A DNA stretch of 64,000 nt, taken from the NCBI GenBank assembly GCA_949752735.1, contig OX457037.1:70711829-70775828 (forward strand). Direction: 5' to 3'. The first letter of the stretch is position 1. Each line of letters starts with the position of its first letter. The translations under genes were made by a program, and so were the position numbers. The notes beneath the pieces were generated by a model. The model worked only from the letters and a program-made list of their open reading frames with translations. It ran no database searches and had not been told where the DNA came from. Shown one piece after another: positions 44,471 through 56,012 of the stretch. The DNA comes from Lumbricus terrestris. Lineage: Eukaryota; Annelida; Clitellata; Crassiclitellata; Lumbricidae.

Positions 44471-45657
44471 TATATATATAAAAATATGTTTACATTAACT
44501 TTTGACTGTTATTATTTGCTGCGTGACATGTTGTGGTGAGCACTTTTAACCCACTTATCTATTTCTTTATCTATGTGACCTAGCTTATTAAATGCCACAA
44601 TATTATTCATTTGCAATTCGGCCCAGCTTTCATCTGTTTAGTCTTGAGCCTGCACACGAACTCTCGCCTTGACTGTCATAAGCTGAGAGTTTATGACTCA
44701 GCTTATGACTCCTTCCTTCGCTACTGATCTATACACTTGTTTCTTTTTATACCCATATCGCTTAAAAAGTAACTGAACTCTTCGCCATCTTGATATAAAA
44801 TTCCTGTTTGTGGTTGCCCAGGTTTAACGAGATCATTCCTTTTCTGGGTTACTCTTTCTTGGAGATCATTTACGTTATAGTTTGTATAGCTTTTTGTTTT
44901 CGTTGCACACTGTTATTTTGTCATTTTGCTGAGTTGTGAATTGTTTTGATCTCTCTGAATAAACAAGTTTGAATTGGATTGAATAAAATTGACAAATAAC
45001 ACTTTGGTTTTAACGTTGGTGTTAACTAATCTGGATATCATAATAGTAGTGGGAATGATTTTTACGAGTGTCTTATTATAATTGTACAAAACACGAGGAG
45101 AAAGGATGACGAAGAACTGGAAGTGGCAAAGACGAGAATAAGATAAGAATAAGAGGCCTAAAAGAAAAACGACAAAAGGGTATCCAAAAGAAGTGTTGGT
45201 AGTAATTTAACACGTACGTCGTACAAGAACGATTAACGTAAAGACGAACGTGATGAAGAAGAACGAGAAACAAAATCAACCAATGAGAAGAGCAAAAAGT
45301 TTAAGCAGAGCATCTCGAAGCTGAATAAAAAATATAGAGAACACCTATGAAGTATTATAAAGACACTATCAGTGATATTTTCATTAACGATAAGTAAAAT
45401 TAGAACTGAAAATATTGATTTCCGTTCAGTGTAACTTTAACTGTAACTGAAATTATTTTGAGAATGAAAACTGAAATAGAACTGAAATTAAGCACAGTGA
45501 AGTAAAATTAGAATAAAAACGAAAATTAATTTAAGAACTGAAATTAATTAAAAGATTGGAAATTTTAGTTCATAGCCTTTCCTAAGCAGCTGAGTTTACA
45601 TCTAAAAGGCGCACATACTTTCTGACTCTTAAAACTTTGGTATCTTTGGCTTAGCAC
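44471..45657. other. Non-coding region
   Basis: AT-rich; no gene recognised. 45370-45560 is rich in AACTGAAATTA-type words, perhaps a degraded minisatellite. Confidence 0.4.
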
Positions 45658-47756
45658 TAGGGTGGTCCTTATTTTTAAAAGTTTGATTTTATAACGGGGC
45701 ACCCTCTAAGTTGGTTTCTATTGATGAGAAAAAAACTGAGAAAAAGTTTGGAGAGAATCTGAGGACATTTAGGGGTCGCTACCAGAGGTTAAAGTTCAAG
45801 GTTAGAATTAATTTGGGCTTTGTGGTCCACTATGCGCAATTTCCATTAATAAGCTTATGCTTTCCAACCATGTTAATCGCTATGATAGAATTTGATAGAC
45901 AACTGTACTCACATATTTATTAACATCTCCGACATCATGATTGCCACCTACCGGTACTTACTTATTTTATTGACATTTTTTTATAATGCATTCACAGCCA
46001 TTGCATCTTTTGGCGGCAATTTCGCTTCAATTTGGTTTTTGTGTATATTGCATAATTTCGCTATTGTCAAAGAGAACACAAAGTTGGCAATAGACCTAAG
46101 TCTTGACAATGCCACATTGAAAGTGAGTAACAGAAATGCAACACTTGTAGGCCTACTTTTTTTCGCACTACAATGTCTTGGTAATGATCCCGCAGAGTTC
46201 AATCTCTATTGTTTTTCAATGCTTAAGGAGTGAATAAAGAATCGGCAAAAAAATTCTGAAAACTTGAAAGCTGAATGCCAACCAGGAGTTCCTGTAATAA
46301 TTATTCACTGGGATGGAAAGTTGTTGGAAGACATCTGCAGACTGCAGTAAAGAAATAGTAGACCGTCTTCATGTCCTCGTTTCTAGAGTGTTGACCAGAT
46401 CCTCGGTTTACAGAAGTTATCATCGGGACAAGAAAATCTTCAGTGTCTGCAGTGTATGAAGCGGTTGTGACTTGGGGCATTACTTATCAAGTCAAATCTA
46501 TGTGCTTTGACATCACATCAGTGAACTGTGGACTTAGAAATGGTGCCTGCATCCTGTTGGAACAGAAGCTGGACAAAGATTTGTTGTAGAGTGCATGTCG
46601 CTATCACATATGCCTAAATTAAGTTGGAGGCAGTGGTTATGTTTTCTCTTGGTTCACCGAAGGGTAAGGACATAAGGATTTTTCCGCTGGGCTGCACAGA
46701 GCGAGGTTGATCGGCAAGAGCATTTACAGTGTTAAGATATGGATGTTCAAGAAATAATTCAAGTCAACAAGAAGAGAATAAAGGGTATGGCTGACATCTG
46801 CCTGCTATACGTCAAAGTCTGGTTTAAAGCACCGTATGCACCATCTATAATACTCCTCAACTTGACCTGTAGAGAGCAGATCTTTAAGGACATTGACAAA
46901 ATACAGGGATAAAAAATAGTGCAGTTGCAGACGTTGCAATGAAGAAATGTTTAGATGACCTTTGGTATCTTTCCGAAGAATTGGTGTATTTTGCGTTCTT
47001 TGATTTATGGGGCTTCCATTTATACCAAGCGCCAAATGATTACTACTCTGGACAAAACTTGGATCGAACATCCACTTCAAAGAAGAACCCTGGAACCTGC
47101 TGTAATAAGCTCAATGCAACTGGAAGATTTTGTCATGGAAAACACGAGATTTTTCAAGTTTTCTCCAATAAGAATTTGATATAGGCCTACATGGTCAAAC
47201 GACACGAGAACTTCAAGTTAGATTAGGCCACCTCAAGCTCGGTGAAAGTTGTGAATGACATTACAAAGCGTGGAGTGACACTCATGAACATGTATAACAA
47301 GCTTCAAACAAATAATGAGGATCAGATGCAGAGTCTGCTATATTGATTGTGAAGAAATATACGGTATACCTATCGTCGCAAAAGACTGAAGCAATAATGG
47401 AAACATTAACTGGAAAAACATTTTTATGTCCGTGTATGCGTTTTGTCCAAAATAGTAACCCAGTCCACAGGCCACTAGTCCACCTCCAGCACGTTCCATT
47501 GCCCACCAGAATTTATTTATATTTGTGCATTCAACCATACATGTACACTAGTAATAGTATACAATATACGATATTCCATGTTTCGCCTGTGTCTTTACAT
47601 TGATATATGTTACGTCCGGTAGCGACCCCTAAAACTTAAAAAAATCTGCCAAAATTTTCAGTGTTAATATTTTTTAACTTAAAGGTATAAGTTAGGAGAG
47701 TGCCCCGTTTAAAATTCTCCAAAAAATATTTTTACATGGAGCTAAGGACCACACTA
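45658..47756. mobile_element. TAGGGTGGTCC transposon with transposase remnant (copy 4)
   Basis: The left end is TAGGGTGGTCCTTATTTTTA and the right end, complemented, is TAGTGTGGTCCTTAG. Inverted similarity extends inwards through AACGGGGCACCCTCTAAG and TTAGGGGTCGCTACC to roughly 130 bp on each side. The flanks CTTAGCAC and CCATCGGT do not match, so the TSD is lost or a breakpoint lies here. The interior encodes a broken transposase-like protein (46430-47180). Confidence 0.75.
46430..47180 (+). pseudogene. hAT-like transposase remnant (FDxTSVN...CRxH orphan family)
   Basis: Plus-strand pieces in order: SVYEAVVTWGITYQVKSMCF then DITSVNCGLRNGACILLEQK (aspartate at 46509-46511), a stop at 46587, ACRYH (cysteine 46596, histidine 46605), VWFKAPYAPSI at about 46809, DDLWYLSEELVYFAFFD at 46955-47008, and after a frameshift TKRQMITTLDKTWIEHPLQR with SSMQLEDFVMENTR. 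A D-containing strand followed by C-x2-H is the arrangement of hAT-type DDE transposases; that assignment is my inference. Similar orphan proteins occur in many invertebrates. Confidence 0.6.
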
Positions 47757-48437
47757 CCATCGGTATGTCTCTTTACTACTTCCCTCAACTGCTTATTAAT
47801 TTCTTCCTCTTCTCTTTTTTATCCCCTGTGAGCTTAACAATTCCTCACGCTTTTCCAGTCTCTTCTTACTTCAGCAGCAGCCTAGGCCTAACCTATTAAC
47901 TGTACTGCGGTAGCTGTGGCTAGTTTATAAGTGTCTAAAGTTCTTTAACTTGTTTACTTAAAACAACGATCAGTTTCTTGTATTTTGTTCTTCAAATCTC
48001 CAATAGTATCAATCAACACACAATGCACCAACGACGATAAACAATTCAAAGTCACGACAGAAACACCATCTTATTAACTCTTCACTCTAACTTCTTCTAC
48101 ACCCGACTAGCACTCCTATCAAAACCTATCTCACCCTGAGCGTACATTCGTCCTTCAGTCGCACTGTCCTTCTCTCTACCTCTCTCTGTCCTTCTCTCTG
48201 TCGCTGTCTCTCTCTCTCCAGCGACGGTCGTGCAGCGGCGACTTTCCCGCCACTCAGCCAGCTGGCCTATCTGTACGCTCAACAATTAGCTGACCAACTA
48301 TACGTTATACAATATTAGCTTACATTACCTCTTTCCTTTCTTTTAAAGAGAGCTAATTATCTTTAAAAATTAGCGAACGTACCTTAATTAAACAATGCAA
48401 GCAATCCATAATATATAACATCAGAAAATATCTTACA
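47757..48437. other. Non-coding region, possibly Gypsy 3' sequence
   Basis: No gene. It lies 3' (minus sense) of the Gypsy RNase H remnant and may include its LTR, but I could not identify LTR ends. Confidence 0.35.
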
Positions 48438-48690
48438 CTACAATCTAGATAAACAATCAGCTACTACATTCAATTTACCTTTCTTGTAGTTCAACAGAAT
48501 GTCAAAATTTTGTAATGATAATGACCATCTGACTAACTTAGCAGATTTTGACATTGATCCAGTCAAGTAAATTAAAGGATTATGGTCTGTAAACACATTG
48601 ATTTTAGAACCAATAATAATTTCTTCCAACTTGTTTAAAGCCCAAATGATTGCATAGGCTTCCTTCTCAATCGTCGCCCATCTCCTCTGG
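48438..48690 (-). pseudogene. Gypsy-type LTR retrotransposon RNase H fragment
   Basis: The minus-strand frame reads EKEAYAIIWALNKLEEIIIG, SKINVFTDHNPLIYL, then QNFDILLNYKKGKLNVVADC and LSRL, followed by a stop. TDHNPL and the (N)VVADCLSR end are hallmarks of the RNase H domain of Ty3/Gypsy pol. Integrase and protease are absent; the upstream end abuts a microsatellite. Confidence 0.85.
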
Positions 48691-48738
48691 GTATCTGTCA
48701 GAACGCGTCAAGATCCGACGGATTATTGTGATTGTTAA

Positions 48739-48962
<224 letters not shown>

Positions 48963-49227
48963 CTTGCTGCATGACTCATGATGCTTGCAACGTTCGCAAC
49001 ATTCGACAACTACGCAACCTCTCGTCATCTGATAGTGCCAATCTCAGGCCAGGCTGAATGAGGAGGGCGTTAATACACGTCTTCGTTAGACTGAAAAACT
49101 GCAGCAACAACCAGTGTTTAATCAAGTCCCCTCCTCTAGGGGGGGAGAGACAATTGAACGTCCTTCGGACGCTGCACGATGCGCGTAGTACGGAGACTGG
49201 GAGGGGTATGGGGAGGGTGATGCACCC
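48963..49227. other. Non-coding spacer
   Basis: No gene. A G-rich run (CTAGGGGGGGAGAG) lies near 49137. Confidence 0.4.
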
Positions 49228-49642
49228 CTTCCCATCAGAAACTTTTTGAATTTCCACATTGCAATGGCAGTATTTTAAGGTGTCGTCTTAACAAAATAGC
49301 TGTACTTTTTCAGTCGCCCATTAGAAACTTTTTGAATTTCCACATAGCAATGGCAGCATTTTAAGGTGTACTTTTTCAGTGGCCCATTAGAAACTTTTTG
49401 AATTTCTACATTGCAATGACAGCATTTTAAGGTGTACTTTTCCAGTGGCTCATTAGACACTTTTTGAATTTCCACATTGCAATGGCAGCATTTTAAGGTG
49501 TCGTCTTAACAAAATAGCTGTACTTTTTCAGTGACCCGTTAGAAATTTTCTGAGTTTCCGCATTGCAATGGCTGCATTCTAAGGTGTCATCTTAACAAAA
49601 TAGCTGTACTTCTTCAGTGACCTATTAGAATTTTTTTGAATT
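49228..49642. repeat. Tandem repeat of hAT internal units
   Basis: Five units of AGAAACTTTTTGAATTTCCA, CATTGCAATGGCAGCATTTT, AAGGTG, in a short (about 65 bp) and a long form (about 90 bp) that adds TCGTCTTAACAAAATAGC. The complement (TTGTTAAGACGACACC, AAAATGCTGCCATTGCA) matches internal repeats of the hAT-like element at 4086-5045 (TTGTTAAGATGACAGC...ATGCTACCATTGCA). Confidence 0.8.
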
Positions 49643-49684
49643 TAGTATCATATATTATAGTAGTAAATAATGTCATTATAATCA

Positions 49685-49717
49685 TCTATATAAATAAAGA
49701 GAAGATTCTGTAACGTG

Positions 49718-49749
<32 letters not shown>

Positions 49750-50752
49750 CGGGATGCATTTCCACAGTTTTTGAGCTTTTCACTCCAAACCTTCACTACT
49801 GTGTAGGTCTCGGCAAGAGACACAAAGTCGAGGGGTTGGCGATTCTCTGCCACCATGGGGGTCAGGATGGGGGACGAAACCCCCAAATTTTTTTTCAAAA
49901 AAACGCAGCCATTTATTTGATTTTTTTTACCCAGATAGAGGGCCATCAGAACCACCCGGATCAGTGGTTGGCGAATCTCTACCACCAAGAGGGCCAGGGT
50001 GGGGACCGAAAACACTGAGACGGCAGTTTCTTAAAAAAAAAACCCAAACGCTTGCATGGTCATTATATAAAAGGCCAGCGCAAATGATGTATTTTTCACG
50101 AAGATCCTCACGGGTGGCGTACTGGTGCAGGTCGGTGTGGTGGGATGAGGTGGGGGAGAGGGTGGGGGTGGGGGTGGGGGAGGGTTGGGTGGAGGGAAGG
50201 AGAGGGGAGGGGATGAGGTGAGGGGGAATTTTCCCCGAAACCCAAATTTCACGGGTGGCGTACCTGAGGAGGTCGGAGTGCAGCGGGGCGTTGTGGGGTG
50301 GAAGATGGTGGGGTGGGGAGGCGAAGGTAGGGGTGGATCGGTGGGGTGGGTGGGTGGGGAGAGGGTGGGGTAGGTGGGGTAGGTGGGGGAGGGTTGTGTT
50401 GGGGTGGGGATCAGGGGGAATTTTTCCCGAAAACCCTAATTTCACGGGTGGCGTGCCTGTGGAGGTCGGAGTGCGGTGGGGCGTTGTGTGGTGGAGGATG
50501 GTGGGGTGGGGAGGCGAAGGTAGGGGTGGGTCGGTTTGGTGGGGTGGGGGTGGGGAGGGTTGGCGGGTGAGAGGGATGGGGTCAGGGGGGAATTTTTCCC
50601 GAAAACCGTAATTTCACGGGTGGCGTACCGGTGGAGGTCGGAGTGCTGTGGGGTGTTGTGGGGTGGGGGTTGAAGGGGTGGGGCGTGGTGTGGTGGGGCT
50701 GAGGCCGGGTCGAATCCTAAATTTCCCGGGCAACGCCGGGTACCCCAGCTAG
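49685..50752 (+). mobile_element. Non-autonomous Helitron
   Basis: The 5' end is TCTATATAAATAAAGAGAAG and the 3' end has the hairpin CCCGGGCAACGCCGGG followed by TACCCCAGCTAG. It is inserted between A (49684) and T (50753) without a TSD: the TC...CTRR and A^T signature of Helitrons. It contains (CTGT)n at 49720-49745 and a G-rich tandem array at 50105-50700. There is no Rep/helicase frame, so it is mobilised in trans. A remnant of the same 3' end lies at 11664-11692. Confidence 0.9.
50105..50700. repeat. G-rich tandem array inside the Helitron
   Basis: About four units, 170-190 bp each, starting CACGGGTGGCGTAC and GAGGTCGGAGTGC, followed by GGGGTGGGG-type runs and ending GGGAATTTTTCCCGAAAACC. 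The many G runs could form quadruplexes on the plus strand. The tryptophan/glycine-rich frames over it are artefacts. Confidence 0.85.
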
Positions 50753-50954
50753 TATAATAATAAATTATATCAGGTACATTATAACACTTTTTAAATGTAA
50801 AACAATGATGAAAACAGTAACTAAAACCAATATCATTTCGTCAAATTTTTCTGGGGGGAAATGTCAATCCTGGGGGGCACTTTCCCCCAGAGACGTCTAG
50901 ATAAAACAATGAGCAACAACACTCAGTATTAATCAATCATCATCATTGACATAC
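50753..50954. other. Probable ABCA intron (minus-strand gene)
   Basis: Sequence 3' of the exon ending at 50955 on the minus strand. I could not find the next expected exon (last TMD1 helix, start of NBD1) on the minus strand further left. Confidence 0.4.
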
Positions 50955-51127
50955 CTAGTGTTTCAAAATGGCAAATCTTGTAACACCCAAATCCCAAGGC
51001 CAAGTTGAAGTCGAGCGATGCCGCGACCTTCTGCACAAGAGTCATATCATCATAAATTTTCGTCAAATAAAGAACGGAGCGTAGAACAGGAAGTAAAGTA
51101 TCACACCGATAGCGGCACCAACACTGG
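50955..51127 (-). CDS. ABCA exon: TMD1 helix and loop, with a one-base frameshift
   Basis: On the minus strand, after CACTTGCAG (AG at 51129-51128), the frame continues the previous exon in phase: (T)SVGAAIGVILYFLFYAPFF. The homologous continuation YLTKIYDDMTLVQKVAASLD then FNLALGFGCYKICHFETLG is in the next frame. One extra T in the CTTTATTTG run near 51065 would restore it, so this is a single-base loss or a sequencing error. The donor is CTAG|GTATGT at 50955/50954. The sequence matches the fifth-helix region of ABCA TMD1. Confidence 0.75.
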
Positions 51128-52455
51128 CTGCAAGTGAATATCATGCGCATAAATGAAAAAATTACTGAACAAACAAACGAGAGCAAAAAGTGAGGAGTAA
51201 TATTAAGCGGAAAAGCTAACTAAACAGATGTTTGGTGCAGGAAACAATCACTGCGTTAATGGTTTAAGTTGAAATGAATATCGAAAGCGAATTCTGTGCA
51301 ACAGGAGAAGTTGGCAAGAACAACAATTTAATTAAATGAAAGTTCCATCTTTACACTGCCTCCTAGCTAATAAAATAGTCAATTTTACCACCATAATAAC
51401 CAACAACATTAACACTGCATCTTCTGCGAAGCTTATATAGGCCTAAGCATTTCTGTGTAGTGGGCGAAAGTAGCCTGATCAAAATGTATTTACTCGACAG
51501 CAGGCCTATTTATGCGTCAGGACTTTTAACGCGCATTTTAGGGATAATCGAAAGCCTTAAAAGGCCTAACTGTAGACGAAAACGCTGACGTTTAGGCTAC
51601 AGATTCTCACTACAGATAATTTTTAATAATGAGTGCTTTATTTACATAATTATATTACCAGTATCAAGTTAAGTTCTTTGAACATTAATAATAGCCTGCA
51701 TAAAGTGCATAGAAACCATTTGTAAACTATAATTCTACTGAGTATCGCTGCATAGGAAATTGATCTAACAGGTGTGAAAGCAGCAGAAACTCAGAAGAAT
51801 AAAAATTCATATCAGTACAAGAAGGAGTGATGAACTTTTCAGTCCTGATAGCAGTAGTCTAAAGACAGGATATCAGAAACTGATTCTCTTTAGTTTTAGT
51901 TTCGTTTATCAGTTCATACAAATTAATCAGATTTCTGTCACAACTAGTCTAGTTATTGTTACCGGTATCTAGTAAGTCGTAGAAAGTCAATGATAACGAA
52001 ACGTATTGCCTTTTTTGTGAAATATAGAACTATGGCTAATTGGCTATGGTCTTCAAATGAATGTTGACGGAGAAAAATTTGGGGCTATCGAATAATTGTA
52101 GACCTACAGCCCTAAAGCGTATAAATCAACTAAATACAAAGGCCTGTATTCTTAGATCTCTTGTGGCTTAAAATACCTAACCTACACTTGCGTGGATTTA
52201 GGCATACATGAGTCTACCTCAGTATAATATATCTTTGTTGTCCAGTAATTATTATTGATGAAGATAACTTTTACGTGGCTATCGAATAATTATACATTAG
52301 GCCTATATGAATTATGCATTACGCCTTTATGAATCAACTAAATGCATAGGCCTATATTCTTATATCTCTTGTGGCATAAAAAACCCTACCTAACATTAGG
52401 ATTAACATTTGTGTGGATTTACTTTAATCTACCGCAGTGTAATATATCTTCTTAC
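51128..52455 (-). other. ABCA intron (minus-strand gene)
   Basis: A GT...AG intron of about 1.33 kb with no mobile element that I recognise. The two flanking exons are phase-compatible (1 + 2 bases make a threonine codon). Confidence 0.7.
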
Positions 52456-52693
52456 TTTTGGACACAAGAGTTGAAAGAGCGAAGCAGAAGGTGATGAGCG
52501 ACACAGAGTAGAGTATAAGGAAGACTAATGTGACGGTGGATGAGCTGTAGGCAATCACTGGTCCTTTATCTGAAATTGAGGCGTGCAAGATAATCGTGAT
52601 AAAGATCACAGAGATGAGCATAAGCAGCAGATACTTGACGAACCACGAAGACCAGTAGAGCCACATACGCATCCCCATCAGCTTAATCGACTC
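52456..52693 (-). CDS. ABCA exon: TMD1 transmembrane helices
   Basis: The minus strand after TACTCAG reads ESIKLMGMRMWLYWSSWFVK, YLLLMLISVIFITIILHASI, YSSSTVTLVFLILYSVSLIT and FCFALSTLVSK. The KLMGM...WLYWSSWF motif is highly characteristic of ABCA proteins (usual form KEYMRMMGL...WLSWF), at the start of the second TMD1 helix. The donor A|GTAAGA lies at 52456/52455. 238 bases, frame intact. At least two strong membrane helices are visible. Confidence 0.88.
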
Positions 52694-53817
52694 CTGAGTA
52701 TGGAGTTCACAAAACAAAAACACGCTTTAATTAGGGCTGCACATTAATCGCTGTTAATGCCCACGATTAGCAAGTCGCAAGTGGTGCGATAAATTATTTG
52801 GCGCAAAATGGGTTCAAAATATAAAAGCTCAAAATTATAAAATCGTCTGCTAAATACTAAATAGCCTGTTCTTTCCAGAATTTTAGTAATCGGCTATTGC
52901 CCCTTTCGGTTGGGTCACCCAGCGCCAATAGCTCCCGTAGGACTGAACACATTGTCCAGCCCCGACATATCATTTTGTAAAATTCTTTTGTTGCCATGAA
53001 GCAGGAGAGTCAATTTGTAAAAATATTTCAAAGTGTTATACTATAAACAATTGAAATCTAAACTGACAAATTACGGCTCTTGCTTGTTTATACTGCAACC
53101 GAGAAATTGAATTCCGTCGCAGTGACTCGTTGTTGCTTTGCTATCCGTCTAGAAAGCATTCTTTCTTGGCCAACTGAAGCTAGTGCATTTGCGGATTCAG
53201 GGTAGGAAACCCGGCCAGGCAGTGCATGCCCCCATTTAAAAAGTGATCGGACGTGGCCCCCCTTTGGTTTCAACAAGTATTTAATCAATGCATCGGACAA
53301 GGGTGATGACTTAAAAAAAGGATATCACTTATTTTGGCAGGAAAATTTAGTATAGTTTCAACGGTGATGACTAAAAAAACGGTCAATATTTTCCAAACAT
53401 TTCGATCAAATGACCAAAAAAGGTCATCAGATTTTCTCTGGCAGATCACCGAAAATTATGGCCCCCTTCGAAAATTTCTCTATCCGCCCCTCAGCTAGTG
53501 GATATGCAGGATCAACAAAAACCAAAATTATAAGAACATAATATGAATAAAAAGCAAAAGCTGGCGATCGGTAGGCCTATTGTTGCTTGGACCCAATATG
53601 GCTCCCACACTAGGCAATTATTCCATTGACTGAATTTATTAAGGACAATAATTATTGAGTAAATAAAGACTTTTCAAAATCGGGATGTTATGTTTCATTT
53701 TGATCAGGGCCTACTGCCCGCAATTTGTAAAGATCGTAAATGAAAGAAAATGTCTGCATTTCGGCAATAAAAGTTGAAAACAGGATATTTAGTGGCCTAA
53801 TTATTGTGGAACCAAAG

Positions 53818-54617
53818 GTAGCCGGTGACCTGACAAAAGGGCGACAGATGAAAGGACGCCGACAAAAGGGCGCCGACAAAAGGGCGACCGACAGAGGAAC
53901 GGCGCTCTTAAAAGAAATATTATCGCGAACGATATCGCGGAAGAAATAAAGTAGGCTATTTGAAAAAGACAAGTGACCCACCACTACATAGGCCTACATG
54001 ACTTTAACGTTTAACGAGATGTATAGAAGCTAAGAAATTATTTCAGAAATACAAACAAGAGTTAAAATGAGAAGTTCGAACTCCATAAAAGTTGTTTAAG
54101 GTAGAAATGTGACTAAAAGTTAAAGCCTAAAATTTCAAAAATAGGCTTTCGGAGAGTCGTTAAATGACGGGAAACCATAAACGAAAATAATTAGGCTACG
54201 TTACACTTGTCACTGACACTGTGGAGCTATTTGAAACAAATTTAACCATTACATACCTCCATGACATGCTTCCTTTGCTTATATATAAAACTTACATCAC
54301 GTGATTACAACCGTTCTAACTTCTCATGTTGCCGCTTTCTACACTCGATTTTTTTATTTTAGCACCTCTTTCAGGTGCTCGGAGCATGTTGTCTATCAAC
54401 ATACACTTTTGCGTGAAATATTAAAGTATTATTTGCTAGTTGTCGCGTAGTCGTTGAGCTGCTCATTTACTCAAAATATAATCACCTTTAGGTCGACTCT
54501 TCATCGATACTATTTCTTTTAAGAGCGCCGCTCTTATGTCGGCGCTCTTTTGTCGGACGCCCTTTTTCGCGCCCTTTTGTCAGCGCCCTTTTGTCTGTCG
54601 CCCTTTCGACTGGTTGC
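53818..54617. mobile_element. Foldback MITE with CGACAAAAGGGCG arms
   Basis: The left arm (53818-53935) has repeated GACAAAAGGGCGACAG, CGACAAAAGGGCGCCG, then GGCGCTCTTAAAAGAAAT. The right arm (54510-54617) is the complement (ATTTCTTTTAAGAGCGCC, CGCCCTTTTGTC repeats). About 800 bp, non-coding. Confidence 0.8.
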
Positions 54618-54661
54618 CAAGGTAACCTATCCTATTAATGTCTTACCTACAGAAGGCCTAG

Positions 54662-54785
<124 letters not shown>

Positions 54786-54995
54786 AACAACCACACTCAC
54801 ATAACACACTGCAGACAATTTTTTGTTTCATCATCACGAGTTTTTTTCTGTTTAAAATGATTGTATCAGAGAGTTTGAATGTCCTGGCTAGCGAGTAAAA
54901 CTGAAAATTCTAAATAATTCACAATGACACAATAATGAGGTTCGAATCACAACGTAAATGCAGCAATAGCTGGCAATGTATTCAAGTGATTGTAC

Positions 54996-55252
54996 CTTGA
55001 ACTTGTTTTCCTTCTCCAACACAATTTCCTGACAGATCGTTGGAGCAATGATGATGAAACTGAGCAGAATGAACAAAGGAAAGACGATTTTAAGGGCATC
55101 AACCATGTGATCTTTTCTGTATGATGGAAACGGATATTGCTTCAAATTAGTCGTTACGTTCACCGTTGTTGGATCGAAGCCACGGTTCACTTCAGCGATT
55201 AGACTCAAATCAACGGCCTTCTGAATCGCCAGAAAACCTTTCTGTTCATAAT
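54996..55252 (-). CDS. ABCA exon: end of first extracellular loop and TMD1 helix 2
   Basis: On the minus strand the likely acceptor is TTTCGTTGTAG. It reads YEQKGFLAIQKAVDLSLIAE (the GFLALQxAVD motif of ABCA loop 1), then VNVTTNLKQYPFPSYRKDHM, DALKIVFPLFILLSFIIIAP (helix) and TICQEIVLEKENKFK. The donor CAAG|GTACAA lies at 54996/54995; the next exon follows in phase. The 5' boundary is an inference; the frame stays open to about 55286. Upstream exons (first helix and most of loop 1) were not found. Confidence 0.85.
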
Positions 55253-55313
55253 CTACAACGAAATCCGTTTGTTGAATTGCCATCATAAAATGCAGGTTTC
55301 AATATTATCATTT

Positions 55314-55535
55314 GTGGGGCGCGGTGGTGAAGTGATGGCGTCGTTGCCTTGAAGCCGGAAGGTTCGAGGTTCCAATCGACCCTCGCCGCGTAGAGACCTT
55401 GGGCAAGTCCTTCACTCGCAATTGCTCAGCGCTTCGGCGTGAAACTCTGATGCAGTGTCCGTGCTGTAGTCGGGAGCGCCTCTGAGTAGCGGTTGAGACT
55501 GGAAGAGGCGCTATAACAAGTGCGCATACAAACAA
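55314..55535 (+). mobile_element. SINE family 1, full copy
   Basis: GTGGGGCGCGGTGGTGAAGTG and GAGGTTCCAATCGACC (degraded B box), TGGGCAAGTCCTTCACTCGC, AATTGCTCAGCGCTTCGGCG, then GGGAGCGCCTCTGAGTAG...GAGGCGCTATAACAAGTGC. It lies about 60 bases from the ABCA exon, in the antisense orientation within the presumed upstream intron. Confidence 0.85.
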
Positions 55536-55584
55536 ACTGTGATCACTACTAATGCTGATACAGCACAACCGCTATGTAGGCTAA

Positions 55585-55715
55585 CAGATGCTGCTGCCGC
55601 TGCCGCAACTACTACCGCAACCACAACCACAACCACAACCACTACCACTGCCACTCCCACTGCCACTGCTACTGCTACTGCTACTACTACTACCACTACC
55701 ACTACCACTACCACT

Positions 55716-55797
<82 letters not shown>

Positions 55798-55890
55798 CTA
55801 CTACTACTACTATTACTACTACTACTACTAATACCACTACTACTATTGTTACTACTACTAGGCTACTACTACTGCTGCTGCTGTTATTGC
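55585..55890. repeat. (ACC)n/(CTA)n microsatellite
   Basis: Variable trinucleotide array, mostly CTA/ACT with CCA and GCT variants. Poly-Thr, poly-Val and poly-Leu frames are artefacts. Confidence 0.95.
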
Positions 55891-56012
55891 TACTAATGCC
55901 GCAATCACTTTTTTATGTATGGACTATATGTGCAGATTTATGTTCTCTGTCAGCAAAAGAGCTTCAAACTATCAACGAAATTGTGAGCCTGTTTCAGGCC
56001 ATGATAAAGCCG

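Noticed and set aside
45650..47764. 8-bp TSD for the element at 45658-47756
   Set aside because: The flanks CTTAGCAC and CCATCGGT do not match. I keep the element on the strength of its long inverted termini only.
50031..50611. Tryptophan/glycine-rich and proline-rich ORFs
   Set aside because: They arise from the G-rich tandem array inside the Helitron; frames are open only because the repeats lack stops.
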